DNA of 34,676 nucleotides from a virus: IMG/VR virus record IMGVR_UViG_3300023174_006331, positions 1-34,676 of that record; one strand, 5' to 3'. The notes under the pieces were generated by a model. That model saw only the letters and a program-made list of their open reading frames with translations. It did not search any database and had not been told where the DNA came from. How positions within the stretch are numbered: the stretch's first letter is position 1; each line of letters opens with the position of its first letter. Made by a program: the position numbers and the translations under genes. This document shows, piece by piece, positions 14,384 through 23,694 of the stretch.

Positions 14384-16216
14384 ATGTGGTACTGCAACGA
14401 TAAATATAAAAAAGATTTAGTTGATTTTAATAAAGAATTATTAAAAATTGAAGGTACAATGCTGGATAAAGAAGCTAAAATAAGTTTAGCTAAATTCTTA
14501 AGAGCAAATTTAGGCTTGACTACAGAATTAATTAGTGGAATTAAACTAGCTCCATATCAGGAAGTAACATTAAAAGGATTCTTTAATCGTAATTTTAATA
14601 TGTGCGTTTGGGGTCGAGGTTGCTCTAAGTCATTTATCGCTAGCGTTTACATTTTCCTTCAATGCATATTTGAACCTAATTCTAAAATCTTAATTGCTGG
14701 GCCAACATTTAGAACTGCTAGAAATATTTTTACAAATTTAGAAAAATTAGTAAATAGTAAAGAAGCTCAATTGCTTCAACAAGCTTTTGGAGTTAAGAGT
14801 AAAAGAAATGATTTATTTGAATGGGAGATTAATGGTGGAAATATTGTAGCTATTCCTCTCAATGGTGAAAAAGTTCGAGGATTTCGCGCTAATGTTCTTG
14901 TTCTTGATGAGTTTCTACTTATACCAGAAGAAATTATTAAAAATGTTCTTATGCCATTCTTGGTTGCTCCTCAGAATATGAAAGAACGTATTCAAATCAG
15001 GGAAATAGAAGATAAATTAATTGCTGAAGGGATGATGAAAGAAAATGAAAGAATGATATTTCCAAACAAATCAAAAATGATTGCTTTATCTTCTGCTAGT
15101 TATACATTTGAAAATCTTTATAAAACATATCAAGAATGGGTTGCCAATATTTATTCTGATGAAGCCGTTAGAGATGCTACATATTTTGTAAGTCAAATGG
15201 GATACGAATCTCTGCCAGAAGAAATGGTTGATAAAACTATTATTGAAGAAGCTCAAGCTGGTGGATTGAGTCATAGCGGTTTCTTACGAGAGTATTGTGC
15301 TCAGTTTACAGATGGAAGTGATAGCTATTTCTCAGCAAAGAAGATGCATGAATGCACGATCAAAGATGGTGAAAATCCAACCTCTAAAATATATGGAGAT
15401 AAAGATAAAAAATATATACTAGCAATTGATCCAAGCTTTAGCAATAGTCCAAGTTCAGATTATTTTGCTATGAGCGTTTTAGAAATTGATGATGAGAAGA
15501 AAGATTGTATCATTGTTCATTCTTATGCTGTAGCTGGTGGAGATCTTAAAGATCATATCTTGTATTTTCATTATTTATTAAATAATTTTAATGTAGAGAT
15601 GATCATTATCGATAATGCTGGATATCAATTTATTGACTCTGCTAATGAAAATGAATTATTTAGAAAATCTGGAATTAACCTTAAATTCTTTGATGTGAAT
15701 TCTGACGCTGAAGGAGTAGAGTACGACTTAATGTTAAGAGATGCAAAAAGACAATACAATAAAGAAACAAAAAGAATTTGCTTCAAACAAGTATTTACTA
15801 CTGAATTTATCCGTAAAGGAAATGAATATCTTCAAGCAAGTATAGATCATAAGAAGATATGGTTTGCTAGTCGTATATCTGCAAATGGAGATTCTTTTGG
15901 AAGAGTTACTGGAAGTAATATCAATATAGAAAGTACTGGGTTTAATAATTTAATTGATTTTATTGAAAATCAAGATGATATGATTTATGCAACAAAGAAA
16001 GAATGTAGTTTAATTGAAGTAAAAAGCACTAGCCGTGGTCTTCAGTCATTTGATTTACCACAACATCTAAAAAGAAATACTAGCGCTAATAGAGCAAGAA
16101 AAGATAGATATACTGCTCTTATGCTTGGTAATTGGGCAAGTAAAATATACTATGATATGAATAAAATTGAGAATAAAATGGAAAATGATACATTTACGCC
16201 TATAATGTTAAAATAG
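14384..16216 (+). CDS. terL: Terminase large subunit
   Basis: The DNA-packaging motor, 610 residues. ATPase domain: Walker A-like WGRGCSKS at 76-83 and Walker B LVLDE at 172-176. Nuclease domain (RNase H fold): AIDPS, IIIDNAG and RKDRYTALML in the expected order, supplying metal-binding aspartates. Length and order are normal for T4-like terminases. It starts 1 base after the nuclease gene and is followed by a late-promoter motif and the portal gene, the canonical packaging order. Confidence 0.95.
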   Translation: MWYCNDKYKKDLVDFNKELLKIEGTMLDKEAKISLAKFLRANLGLTTELISGIKLAPYQEVTLKGFFNRNFNMCVWGRGCSKSFIASVYIFLQCIFEPNSKILIAGPTFRTARNIFTNLEKLVNSKEAQLLQQAFGVKSKRNDLFEWEINGGNIVAIPLNGEKVRGFRANVLVLDEFLLIPEEIIKNVLMPFLVAPQNMKERIQIREIEDKLIAEGMMKENERMIFPNKSKMIALSSASYTFENLYKTYQEWVANIYSDEAVRDATYFVSQMGYESLPEEMVDKTIIEEAQAGGLSHSGFLREYCAQFTDGSDSYFSAKKMHECTIKDGENPTSKIYGDKDKKYILAIDPSFSNSPSSDYFAMSVLEIDDEKKDCIIVHSYAVAGGDLKDHILYFHYLLNNFNVEMIIIDNAGYQFIDSANENELFRKSGINLKFFDVNSDAEGVEYDLMLRDAKRQYNKETKRICFKQVFTTEFIRKGNEYLQASIDHKKIWFASRISANGDSFGRVTGSNINIESTGFNNLIDFIENQDDMIYATKKECSLIEVKSTSRGLQSFDLPQHLKRNTSANRARKDRYTALMLGNWASKIYYDMNKIENKMENDTFTPIMLK

Positions 16217-16225
16217 GTGTAATAT
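16217..16225 (+). promoter_or_regulatory. Late-promoter motif before the portal gene
   Basis: GTGTAATAT at 16217-16225, 25 bases upstream of the portal ATG (start to start) and directly after the terminase stop. It matches the recurring motif seen before other late genes. Confidence 0.5.
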
Positions 16226-16241
16226 TTAAAAATAAACAAAA

Positions 16242-18119
16242 ATGGCTAAAAAACTCCAAAAAGACGAAAAATTAACAAACTATACAACTGGTGAGCCTTT
16301 GATGGCTGTAGCAGGAATGAAAGAAATTAAAGCTTCTGATAAGCTTAGAAGAAATAGATCTGCCACCATAGAAAGAACAGATAAATACGCTAATATTACT
16401 AATGGACTAATACCATTTAATAGATCTTCTACTAGCGTTTATAGTTCTTCTAATATGGATGTTAGAGATGCAGTCATTTTATGTCAAAAGGCTTATTATA
16501 ATTTTGCAATATTTAGAAACACAGTAGACTTAATGACTGAATTTAGTTCTAGTAAAATTTATTTTAAAGGTGGAAGTCAAAAGAGCAGAGATTTTTTTGA
16601 AGCATTATTTAATAAAATCAATCTTTGGAGTTTTCAAGATAAGTTTTTTAGAGAATACTATCGCTCTGGAAATGTATTCATGTATAGATTTGATACTAAT
16701 ATTAAAGAAGATGATCTAATTAAAATCACCCAAACATTTGGTATTAGCAAAGCTGCTTCTGTTACTCTTCCATCTAGATATATAATTATTAATCCAGCAG
16801 ATATTCAAATTGCTGGCAATATTAGTTTTGTTACCAATAAATTTTATAAAGTATTAAGCGATTATGAACTAGAAAGACTTCGTAGCCCAAGAACAGAAGA
16901 AGACAAAGAAGTATACGAATCATTACCTCAAGACGTTAAAGATAATATTCAAAAGAAAGCTAATGTTGCAATTATGCCATTAGATTCTCATAGATTAGTT
17001 GCTGTATTTTATAAGAAACAAGATTACGAGCCATTTTCTGTTCCAATGGGATTCCCAGTTCTTGAGGATATTAATGCTAAAGCTGAAATGCGTAAAATGG
17101 ATATGGCAATTGCAAGAACAATGCAACAAGCAATTCTTCTTATTACTATGGGAACAGATCCAGACAAGGGCGGTATAAATCAAAAGAATCTTGAGGCTAT
17201 GCAAGCTCTATTTCAAAATGAAAGCGTTGGAAGAGTTCTAATTGCAGATTATACAACAAAAGCTGAATTCATTGTTCCTCCAATTGCAGATCTTCTTGAT
17301 CCTAAAAAGTATGAAGTAATAGATAGAGATATTCAAATTGGTTTAAATAATATTCTTATTGGAAGTGAAAAATTTGCTAATACAAGTATTAAGGTGCAAG
17401 TATTTATTGAAAGATTAAAACAAGCAAGAGAAGCTTTTATTAATGAGTTTCTTGCTCCAGAAATTATTCGAATGAGTAAAAGTCTTGGATTTAAAAATTA
17501 TCCAATGCCATATTTTGAAGATATTGATTTGAAAGATGATATTCAATATTCTAGAGTTTATAATAGATTAATGGAACTCGGAATATTAACTCCAGAAGAA
17601 GGTCTCAAGGCTATTGAAAGTGGTAGATTACCAGATGCAGATTCTTCTATTGAAAGTCAAAAGAAATATAAAGCATTAAGAGATCAAGGATATTATCTTC
17701 CTGTTATTGGTGGAAATCAACAAGCTGGTGGTAGACCAACTGGAAGTACTGGAACACCTCAATCAACAAAGAATGTAAGTCCTATTGGTGCTGGTAAACA
17801 ATCTAAAGCAGAATTTAGTGCTAAAAAAGTTGGAGAGAATTTTGTTCTTGCATCTAAATTAGAAGATCATGTATCAGATTTAATTAAAGAAAAATTTAAA
17901 ATTAAAAAATTAAATAAACAACAAAAAACTATTGTAAATGATATTTCTAAAATGATTGTATCTAATGAAGATTCTGTAAAATGGATTGAGAGTGCTGCTA
18001 GTTATATTGAAAATCCAATTGATAAAAATAAAGAAAATATAAATGAAGTTTTAGAAATTGCAGAGAATCATCAAGTAGACTCTTACATTGCCAGCATATT
18101 AAGAAATAGTAAAGTTTAA
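16242..18119 (+). CDS. Portal protein
   Basis: A 625-residue protein in the portal position directly after the large terminase. The size is right, and the middle has typical portal features: an alpha/beta stem-side region (SGNVFMYRFD; LPSRYIIINPADIQIAG), a long helix with MDMAIARTMQQAILLITMG, and the following LDPKKYEVIDRDIQIGLN and FANTSIKVQVFIERLK, which match T4-like portal proteins of large phages. The C-terminus has a Gly/Thr/Gln-rich linker and a lysine-rich helical tail. It forms the dodecameric DNA entry ring. It ends in a 3-base overlap with a convergent minus-strand gene. Confidence 0.85.
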   Translation: MAKKLQKDEKLTNYTTGEPLMAVAGMKEIKASDKLRRNRSATIERTDKYANITNGLIPFNRSSTSVYSSSNMDVRDAVILCQKAYYNFAIFRNTVDLMTEFSSSKIYFKGGSQKSRDFFEALFNKINLWSFQDKFFREYYRSGNVFMYRFDTNIKEDDLIKITQTFGISKAASVTLPSRYIIINPADIQIAGNISFVTNKFYKVLSDYELERLRSPRTEEDKEVYESLPQDVKDNIQKKANVAIMPLDSHRLVAVFYKKQDYEPFSVPMGFPVLEDINAKAEMRKMDMAIARTMQQAILLITMGTDPDKGGINQKNLEAMQALFQNESVGRVLIADYTTKAEFIVPPIADLLDPKKYEVIDRDIQIGLNNILIGSEKFANTSIKVQVFIERLKQAREAFINEFLAPEIIRMSKSLGFKNYPMPYFEDIDLKDDIQYSRVYNRLMELGILTPEEGLKAIESGRLPDADSSIESQKKYKALRDQGYYLPVIGGNQQAGGRPTGSTGTPQSTKNVSPIGAGKQSKAEFSAKKVGENFVLASKLEDHVSDLIKEKFKIKKLNKQQKTIVNDISKMIVSNEDSVKWIESAASYIENPIDKNKENINEVLEIAENHQVDSYIASILRNSKV

Positions 18120-18985
18120 ATATTAAAAATATTTTTAAATTTATTAAATAATTGTTCTGTTTGTTTAATCTTATATAAATTTTTATCTATCGTCTCAAAT
18201 GGATATTGCCAATAAAGACTAGTTGTGCCTGTGCTATATTCACCATAATACAATAATTCTGTATTATGTTTTTGCTTGAAATATTCTATAAGTTTTTTTG
18301 AGATACTCTTTTCGTTTAATTTTTCAAAATTAAATTGTTTAAAATTATAATTAAAAACAATTATAATTTTCTGTGTTCCATCTTCTAATTCTGTCACTTC
18401 CATATGATTTATATTTTCTATATTCTCATTGATTGAATATTTATTTAAAAAATATTGAATATCATTTTTATCAAAATAATAAAAATATAAATTTTTCTTA
18501 AAAGTGTTGTTAAAATATTCTACAGATACTCCAAAAAAAATTGTATTTTTTTCTTTAAAAGTATTTGATTCTATAAATTCATTTAATGGTTCTTTAATTT
18601 TTAAATGAAAATATTGCTTCATTTCATAATCTCTATTAATTTTGATAGCAAAACATGAATGAGATTGTCTTGAGGAATCTATATAGTTTATATAATATTT
18701 GAATAAATTTACATCAGGAATAAATTTTAATATTATATTATCCGAATAAGATTCATTTATTTCACAATATATTTTAAAATTTTTTATTTTATTATTATCT
18801 ATATTCATGCTTATTAAATTAGATAAAGGTCTTAAATCTTTTTTGTCTTTTCTGGACCTGTCTATTGAATTAATATTTAATATAAAATCTTGAACAGATT
18901 TTAATTTATAAAATTTATAAAAAATTTTATCAAATATGTAATATTTTTCTTGTTTATTAAAATTTAAATCAATTCTTTGTTTCAT
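18116..18985 (-). CDS. Hypothetical protein of the A+T-rich island (289 aa)
   Basis: Unknown protein very rich in Asn, Lys, Ile, Phe and Tyr, as expected from extremely A+T-rich DNA. No signal peptide, membrane segment or known motif is evident. The pattern looks like a mixed alpha/beta soluble domain (KLIEYFKQKHNTELLYYGEYSTG near the C-terminus). It overlaps the next gene by 4 bases, so it belongs to the same transcription unit as the glycosyltransferases and may be a partner of, or a virion protein modified by, those enzymes. That link is inference. Confidence 0.65.
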   Translation of the reverse strand: MKQRIDLNFNKQEKYYIFDKIFYKFYKLKSVQDFILNINSIDRSRKDKKDLRPLSNLISMNIDNNKIKNFKIYCEINESYSDNIILKFIPDVNLFKYYINYIDSSRQSHSCFAIKINRDYEMKQYFHLKIKEPLNEFIESNTFKEKNTIFFGVSVEYFNNTFKKNLYFYYFDKNDIQYFLNKYSINENIENINHMEVTELEDGTQKIIIVFNYNFKQFNFEKLNEKSISKKLIEYFKQKHNTELLYYGEYSTGTTSLYWQYPFETIDKNLYKIKQTEQLFNKFKNIFNI

Positions 18986-19632
18986 AATAAAAATATATTA
19001 TCAAATACTTTTGGCCAACTATTTAAAATAACTTCAGATGGATTGCTCCCTGTAATAACAGAATTATTTACTTCTTGATCTATCATCTCTAAAAAACTTT
19101 GTACATAAGATTTTATTGTCGGATCATCTGCATCGTAATCTAATGATAGATTATTTATTTTATTAATATAATATGGTTTGATTTTGTCTTTTAATAAATT
19201 TTTATAAATTTTTATATAATTTTCTATATTCTCATTTTTATATAAATCTAATGAATTTTTAAAATTAAAAGGTATCATAAACATAGAATACGAATCTGAA
19301 CAATAAATAATATAATCTTCATGATGTTCATATGAAATGTAGTATTCATTTTTTAAAAAATCTATTTTATTTTTTTTAGATATAATATTTTTTATTTTTA
19401 ATTGTAAATCTTGATTTTGTTCGTTTTTTTCGCAATGTATGAAACCATTAATTTTATCAATATCTAAATATAAATCTTTATTAAACGCTGGATTTAGTCC
19501 ATAAAGTTTTTTATTATCTTTTATAGATATAAATTTAAATGGAATTTCAAGATTAATATCATCATCTTTTTGATATTTTATTAAGCAAATTTGGTCTTTT
19601 AGGTTAATGATATTTTCCAATAATTCATTCAT
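18982..19632 (-). CDS. Hypothetical protein, paralogue A of the island (216 aa)
   Basis: Unknown 216-residue protein related to the one at 21155-21832. Shared blocks are INGFIHCEKNEQ versus IKGFICAENKSQ, YYISYEHHEDYIIY versus YNISYTYDDKYILY, MFMIPFNFKN versus IFMLPFNIKN, and NSWPKVF versus YNWPKVL near the C-terminus. The family is unknown to me. The two copies bracket two glycosyltransferase genes, which hints at a role in the same process. A late-promoter motif at 19641-19649 precedes the start on the minus strand. Confidence 0.65.
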   Translation of the reverse strand: MNELLENIINLKDQICLIKYQKDDDINLEIPFKFISIKDNKKLYGLNPAFNKDLYLDIDKINGFIHCEKNEQNQDLQLKIKNIISKKNKIDFLKNEYYISYEHHEDYIIYCSDSYSMFMIPFNFKNSLDLYKNENIENYIKIYKNLLKDKIKPYYINKINNLSLDYDADDPTIKSYVQSFLEMIDQEVNNSVITGSNPSEVILNSWPKVFDNIFLL

Positions 19633-19635
19633 ATA

Positions 19636-20373
19636 TTATAATTTACACATTATATCTTTATATAAAAAATTAAATGTTTCTGATTCTGATTTATACCAGC
19701 TATTCATACACATATGAATAGATATTTTTTGTTTATCATTAGTATTGTCTTCCATTTTATTTATGTAAAGATATTCATCACCATAAAATATATCATATTT
19801 ATTAATAATATCCCTGCTTATCTCATGCATATAAGTTAAATAGATTGGTCCAGTTTTAATTAAAGTAAAGAATGGGTCTTTAATTTTGCCTCCGCAATAG
19901 TTTGCCTTTACAAGTTCTAATGGTATATTATAGTTTAAAGAATCTAATAATCTTTTAAAAAAAAGATTATTTTTTTCTGAACCAAGTATGCAATTAGCAA
20001 TAGTAATATTTTTACCATAAAAAAATGGACTATATTCTGCGCTTTCATAAAAAAAACATAAATTGTGCTTATTTAAATTGATATAAGTATTTATTGGTTT
20101 TAAGAAAAAAAAGTCTAAATCAAAATAAAATCCACCAAATAAATATATTATAGCATATCTAAATATATCAGCTTTTTGTCCATTATTTTCGCACTTATCA
20201 ATTAAAGGATATATATTTGGAAGTTCTATTTTTATTAATTTTATGCAATCTTCATCTGTCCAAAATTTATACTCCCAATCTTTATGTAAATTTTTTATAT
20301 TATTTATGTTTTTTTCAAAAAAAATTGATAAATTTTTATTTTTCCAAGTCTGATGAATTATTTTTGGAATCAT
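19636..20373 (-). CDS. Glycosyltransferase with DXD motif, GT32/OCH1-like
   Basis: A 245-residue enzyme starting MIPKIIHQTWKNK, the N-terminal signature of the GT32 (Gly_transf_sug) family. The catalytic region QKADIFRYAIIYLFGG then FYFDLD (about 66-87) has the metal- and nucleotide-sugar-binding Asp-Leu-Asp at 85-87 and the conserved R-Y-x-x-L-x-x-x-G-G context. The fold should be GT-A, using a UDP- or GDP-sugar. It overlaps the GT31-like gene by 4 bases, so the two may act in sequence on one glycan. The acceptor is unknown; tail-fibre genes are the nearest candidates. Confidence 0.82.
   Translation of the reverse strand: MIPKIIHQTWKNKNLSIFFEKNINNIKNLHKDWEYKFWTDEDCIKLIKIELPNIYPLIDKCENNGQKADIFRYAIIYLFGGFYFDLDFFFLKPINTYINLNKHNLCFFYESAEYSPFFYGKNITIANCILGSEKNNLFFKRLLDSLNYNIPLELVKANYCGGKIKDPFFTLIKTGPIYLTYMHEISRDIINKYDIFYGDEYLYINKMEDNTNDKQKISIHMCMNSWYKSESETFNFLYKDIMCKL
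19641..19649 (-). promoter_or_regulatory. Late-promoter motif within the glycosyltransferase island
   Basis: Reading the minus strand, TGTGTAAAT at 19649-19641 lies 17 bases from the ATG at 19632. It sits inside the last codons of the upstream GT32-type gene, so it could give the downstream pair its own late transcript. Confidence 0.5.
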
Positions 20374-21158
20374 TTTTTTGAAGATAAAAAATATTTATTT
20401 AAAAATATAAAATCTTTACAAAGTTTTAATCTATCTTCAAAATTTTTATTTTTTATCATTTTTTTTAATAAAATTACAGGTATTGGATGAAAATGTATAT
20501 TTAAATTATCTATGCCATAAAATGTATGATCAAAAAATATATATTTTATATCTAAAATTTTATGATTAATTTTACTACATACATATCCTACAGCTATATC
20601 TTCTTGAGGAATTGCTGTTATATCTATATTATTTTCATTTATAATTTTTTTTGCAGTATTTAAAATGTTAATAATTAAATCTCTAGAAAAAATAACAAAA
20701 TTTCCTTCGGTATAATCAAAATCTACATTTTTTATTTGTTTTAAATAATCAAAATTATAATTTTTTCTCAAATTGTTTTGTTTAATGTATTTTTTGTATG
20801 AATTTTTAACAGTTAACATATGATTTTTTAAAGAAGCTCTTTTACCAATTATATCATAATTTTTTGTATCTATTTTTTTTAACTCATCTATATCTATAAA
20901 AGTATCATCATCTATTTTAACAAGATATTCTTCTTCTCTATGCTCTATAAAATATTTAAATAATAAAAATGTTTTTTTTGTTAAATTAGAATAGCAATCA
21001 CTAGTATTTAAACAAACAGATTTATCATGATTTAGCTTATCTGTTCCATAAAAATATATATAATTATCAAAATTATAAAATTTAAATAAATCATCGTAAT
21101 GCTTTATGAAATTAAAATTTTTTGGACATGTCCCAACTGCTATAAGAAAATCTTTCAT
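20370..21158 (-). CDS. Glycosyltransferase, GT31/galactosyltransferase-like
   Basis: A 262-residue GT-A type enzyme. Evidence: LLFKYFIEHREEEYLVKIDDDTFIDIDEL with the metal-binding Asp83-Asp84-Asp85, then EGNFVIFSRDL and PQEDIAVGYVC, the order seen in beta-1,3-galactosyl/N-acetylglucosaminyltransferases (GT31) and fringe-like enzymes. There is no membrane anchor, unlike eukaryotic members. It lies between paralogue B and the GT32-like gene with 4-base overlaps on both sides. Sugar and acceptor cannot be read. Confidence 0.75.
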   Translation of the reverse strand: MKDFLIAVGTCPKNFNFIKHYDDLFKFYNFDNYIYFYGTDKLNHDKSVCLNTSDCYSNLTKKTFLLFKYFIEHREEEYLVKIDDDTFIDIDELKKIDTKNYDIIGKRASLKNHMLTVKNSYKKYIKQNNLRKNYNFDYLKQIKNVDFDYTEGNFVIFSRDLIINILNTAKKIINENNIDITAIPQEDIAVGYVCSKINHKILDIKYIFFDHTFYGIDNLNIHFHPIPVILLKKMIKNKNFEDRLKLCKDFIFLNKYFLSSKK

Positions 21159-21832
21159 TTTTTTAAAAAATCTATAGTTAAAAATGGATTAGGCGCTAAT
21201 ACTTTAGGCCAATTATATTTAATTAAATCTATTGGAGTATCTGCTATAAATTTTTGATTTTTATTAATATCGTTAATTTTATGTATGATATTGCTTTTTT
21301 GAATTTGAATATCTTTATTATTATTAAATTTTTTTATTATATTTAGTAATTTTAATTTTGTACATTTGCTATATTTTTTAATAAATTTTTTATATATATT
21401 TGTATATAAATTTAAATTTTGATTAGAGTTTAATAAATCTATATTTTTAATATTAAAAGGTAGCATAAAAATTGAATCTATACTGGGATTATATAATATG
21501 TATTTATCGTCATAAGTATATGATATATTATATGTATTTTTTAATTTTTTTAATAAAGTTTTTTTATATTTAATTGTGTTAATTTTATTTTTTATATCTT
21601 TGTATTGGCTTTTATTTTCTGCGCAAATAAAACCTTTTATATTTTTTAATATTAACCTAGTATTTTTTTTAGTTATAAAATCAAATCCTTCAATATAATT
21701 TTTTGAAATTAAAAAATTATTTTTATATAAAAATGGTATTTCTAATTCAAAATTATCTCCATCGAATATGTATTTAACAAAACAATATTTATTAAAAGAA
21801 CATTTAATTAATTCTTCAATTAATGGTGTCAT
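21155..21832 (-). CDS. Hypothetical protein, paralogue B of the island (225 aa)
   Basis: Related along its length to the protein at 18982-19632 (shared GFI-C-E-N, IxYxxDxYIxY, FMxPFN and NWPKV blocks) but more lysine/asparagine-rich and diverged. No family recognised. The N-terminal half is beta-rich, the C-terminal half helical and basic. A variant of the late-promoter motif (AATGTAAAT, 21866-21858 on the minus strand) lies about 34 bases from its ATG inside the upstream gene. Confidence 0.65.
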   Translation of the reverse strand: MTPLIEELIKCSFNKYCFVKYIFDGDNFELEIPFLYKNNFLISKNYIEGFDFITKKNTRLILKNIKGFICAENKSQYKDIKNKINTIKYKKTLLKKLKNTYNISYTYDDKYILYNPSIDSIFMLPFNIKNIDLLNSNQNLNLYTNIYKKFIKKYSKCTKLKLLNIIKKFNNNKDIQIQKSNIIHKINDINKNQKFIADTPIDLIKYNWPKVLAPNPFLTIDFLKK

Positions 21833-21836
21833 TATT

Positions 21837-22421
21837 TTATAAATTCCAAAAGAAATTATTTACATTATACGATACAGAATTATATGTAACATAATTTGTA
21901 CCATATGTTGTTTCGTAGCATCTTACTAAAAGAGAAAAATCAACACTAGTAGAATTATCTCTTAATGTTAAATTATAATCACCTCTAGTATTTGTAAGAT
22001 ATGTTCCTGCTAAAGTAGTCCATGAAGCTGTGCCTCCACTACTAATAGTTTGTGTTGCGAAAGATCCAAGAGTTAAAGATATTGTTGAAGCACCGCCACC
22101 TTCCACTTTTAGATCTAATCTTCCATTGTTTAAATTATGATATGTTCCATTACTACCACAATTATTAAAAAGAGAAATAGTAGCTTTCCAAACAATACCG
22201 CCTCTACATTGACTAAAGCTTATGCTAGAAGGTGAACTTGTTACTGTATCGTTAGAAACAAGTGAAGTAAAAAAATTTCTTATATTAGTATTTAAATTAG
22301 TTTCAATATTTTGTGTTGTGCCAGATCTAAAATTTCTTACATAATTTAAACTTTTTCCAACTCCTTGAGCACTACCAACAGAAATTGGCCCTGATGTTGC
22401 GGTTGTATTTATGTAGCTCAT
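21837..22421 (-). CDS. Probable tail-fibre-associated structural protein (194 aa)
   Basis: A Ser/Thr/Asn/Gly-rich protein with short beta-strand repeats and few charged residues, like many adhesin or fibre-tip proteins (for example VEGGGASTISLTLGSFATQT and NYNLTL-like strands). It contains three Cys residues. No family recognised. It lies 2 bases after the S74 tail-fibre gene in the same direction, so I infer a virion surface or receptor-binding role. Confidence 0.6.
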   Translation of the reverse strand: MSYINTTATSGPISVGSAQGVGKSLNYVRNFRSGTTQNIETNLNTNIRNFFTSLVSNDTVTSSPSSISFSQCRGGIVWKATISLFNNCGSNGTYHNLNNGRLDLKVEGGGASTISLTLGSFATQTISSGGTASWTTLAGTYLTNTRGDYNLTLRDNSTSVDFSLLVRCYETTYGTNYVTYNSVSYNVNNFFWNL

Positions 22422-22423
22422 AT

Positions 22424-23662
22424 TTATTCATTTTCAAGTTTAGAGATTCTATCTGAAAGCTCTTTAACAGCTTGCAATAATATACTAGTCAATAGCTCAT
22501 ATCTAACCGCATATACTTTATCTAATCCAGTTCCTTCATCAATTGGATTAGTTTCGTAAACTAGTTCTGGATATTCTTCTAATAATTCTTGAGCAATTAC
22601 TCCAACCATTTTTTGATTTGGTCTAGTTTTATAATTAAAATTATAACCATTTATATTTTTTAATTTTTTTAATACATTTTTAAGAGGAGTTATATTTTCT
22701 TTAAGCCTTTTATCAGATGTGCCGTAATAAGCAGTAATATCACCTTTTGCTCTAATTTCACCTTCTGCGTTACTTGCTGCTGTGCCAACACCAAGAGAAT
22801 TCACTTGATAATTGTTGCTCGTGGTCAAGGCATTAGCAGTTGTAGCAGTTGTAGCTGTTGCTGAATTTCCACTACATGAACTAGATGTTGCTGCATTTCC
22901 AGTACATGAACCAGATGATCCAGTACAATTTCCAGTAACATTTCCAGTTACATTTCCAGTTAATGTAGCTGTAATAGTTCCAGCGCTAAAATTTCCACTA
23001 GCATCTCTGGCTACAATAGCACTAACAGTATTAGCACTTGTTGCGTTAGATGTTACTGTGAATGTAGCTGCTCCAGCAGGAGTATAAGTTGTGCTACCAG
23101 ACAACCCTGTGCCAGATGTATTTAAAGTTAACGTTGAGTAAGTTGCCCAAATTGGAACAGCATTTCCTTGACTAGTTAAAACTTGACCAGAACTTCCATA
23201 AGCATTTCCACTTGCTCCAAAACTTATGCCTCCTGCAGCTGTAATTCTTAATCGTTCAGTCAAGGTTGAATCACCTACTGCATTTCTTGTGCAAAATAAT
23301 AAATCTCCAGTAGTATTTGATGAGCTATTGGTAAAGTATCCTTTTATTGCTGCGAAAAAACCTGTACTTGCACCAAACATAATCATTCCGCCATTACCAG
23401 TTGCTCCAGCAGAGTCTTGTAAAGCTAGTGTTGCGCCCAAACTTGCTGATGTAGAAGGACTAGATGAAGTAGATCCTGCTCCAAATAATTCAAGTATTGA
23501 ATCAGGACTTACTCCATTTCCAATACCAACATTGCCACTTGAAGTGATCGTTAATCTAGAAGTTAATACATCACTTGGTCTTGTGCTAAAAACTAGACTT
23601 GCATCTTTTGTTGAAGATATTGTTGTTGATTCTAAACTATCTGATTTTAAAATTTTTGGCAT
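22424..23662 (-). CDS. Tail fibre/spike protein with C-terminal S74 intramolecular chaperone
   Basis: A 412-residue fibre protein. The N-terminal 300 residues are Gly/Ser/Thr/Ala-rich with repeated beta elements, including GNVGIGN and a TGNVTGNVTGNC run of near-identical short repeats. The last ~95 residues are a Peptidase_S74 / endosialidase chaperone domain: SDKRLKENITPL with the Ser-Asp cleavage site region, GYNFNYK, MVGVIAQELLEEYPELV, YAVRYELLTSILLQAVKEL and a closing coiled coil. The domain trimerises the fibre and then cuts itself off. It is preceded by a late-promoter motif and followed by further surface genes. Confidence 0.88.
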   Translation of the reverse strand: MPKILKSDSLESTTISSTKDASLVFSTRPSDVLTSRLTITSSGNVGIGNGVSPDSILELFGAGSTSSSPSTSASLGATLALQDSAGATGNGGMIMFGASTGFFAAIKGYFTNSSSNTTGDLLFCTRNAVGDSTLTERLRITAAGGISFGASGNAYGSSGQVLTSQGNAVPIWATYSTLTLNTSGTGLSGSTTYTPAGAATFTVTSNATSANTVSAIVARDASGNFSAGTITATLTGNVTGNVTGNCTGSSGSCTGNAATSSSCSGNSATATTATTANALTTSNNYQVNSLGVGTAASNAEGEIRAKGDITAYYGTSDKRLKENITPLKNVLKKLKNINGYNFNYKTRPNQKMVGVIAQELLEEYPELVYETNPIDEGTGLDKVYAVRYELLTSILLQAVKELSDRISKLENE

Positions 23663-23675
23663 ATTATTATATATT

Positions 23676-23684
23676 ATTTACACT
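23676..23684 (-). promoter_or_regulatory. Late-promoter motif before the S74 tail-fibre gene
   Basis: On the minus strand AGTGTAAAT (23684-23676) lies 22 bases from the ATG at 23662, in the short gap after the fibre-assembly gene. It fits the spacing of other copies. Confidence 0.5.
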
Positions 23685-23694
23685 TAAAAGATCT

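Noticed and set aside
22812-23687. Long plus-strand frames opposite the S74 tail-fibre gene.
   Set aside because: They mirror the repeat-rich Ser/Thr/Gly/Ala coding of the minus-strand fibre, are rich in Val/Ala/Pro as expected of an antisense frame, and have no start context.
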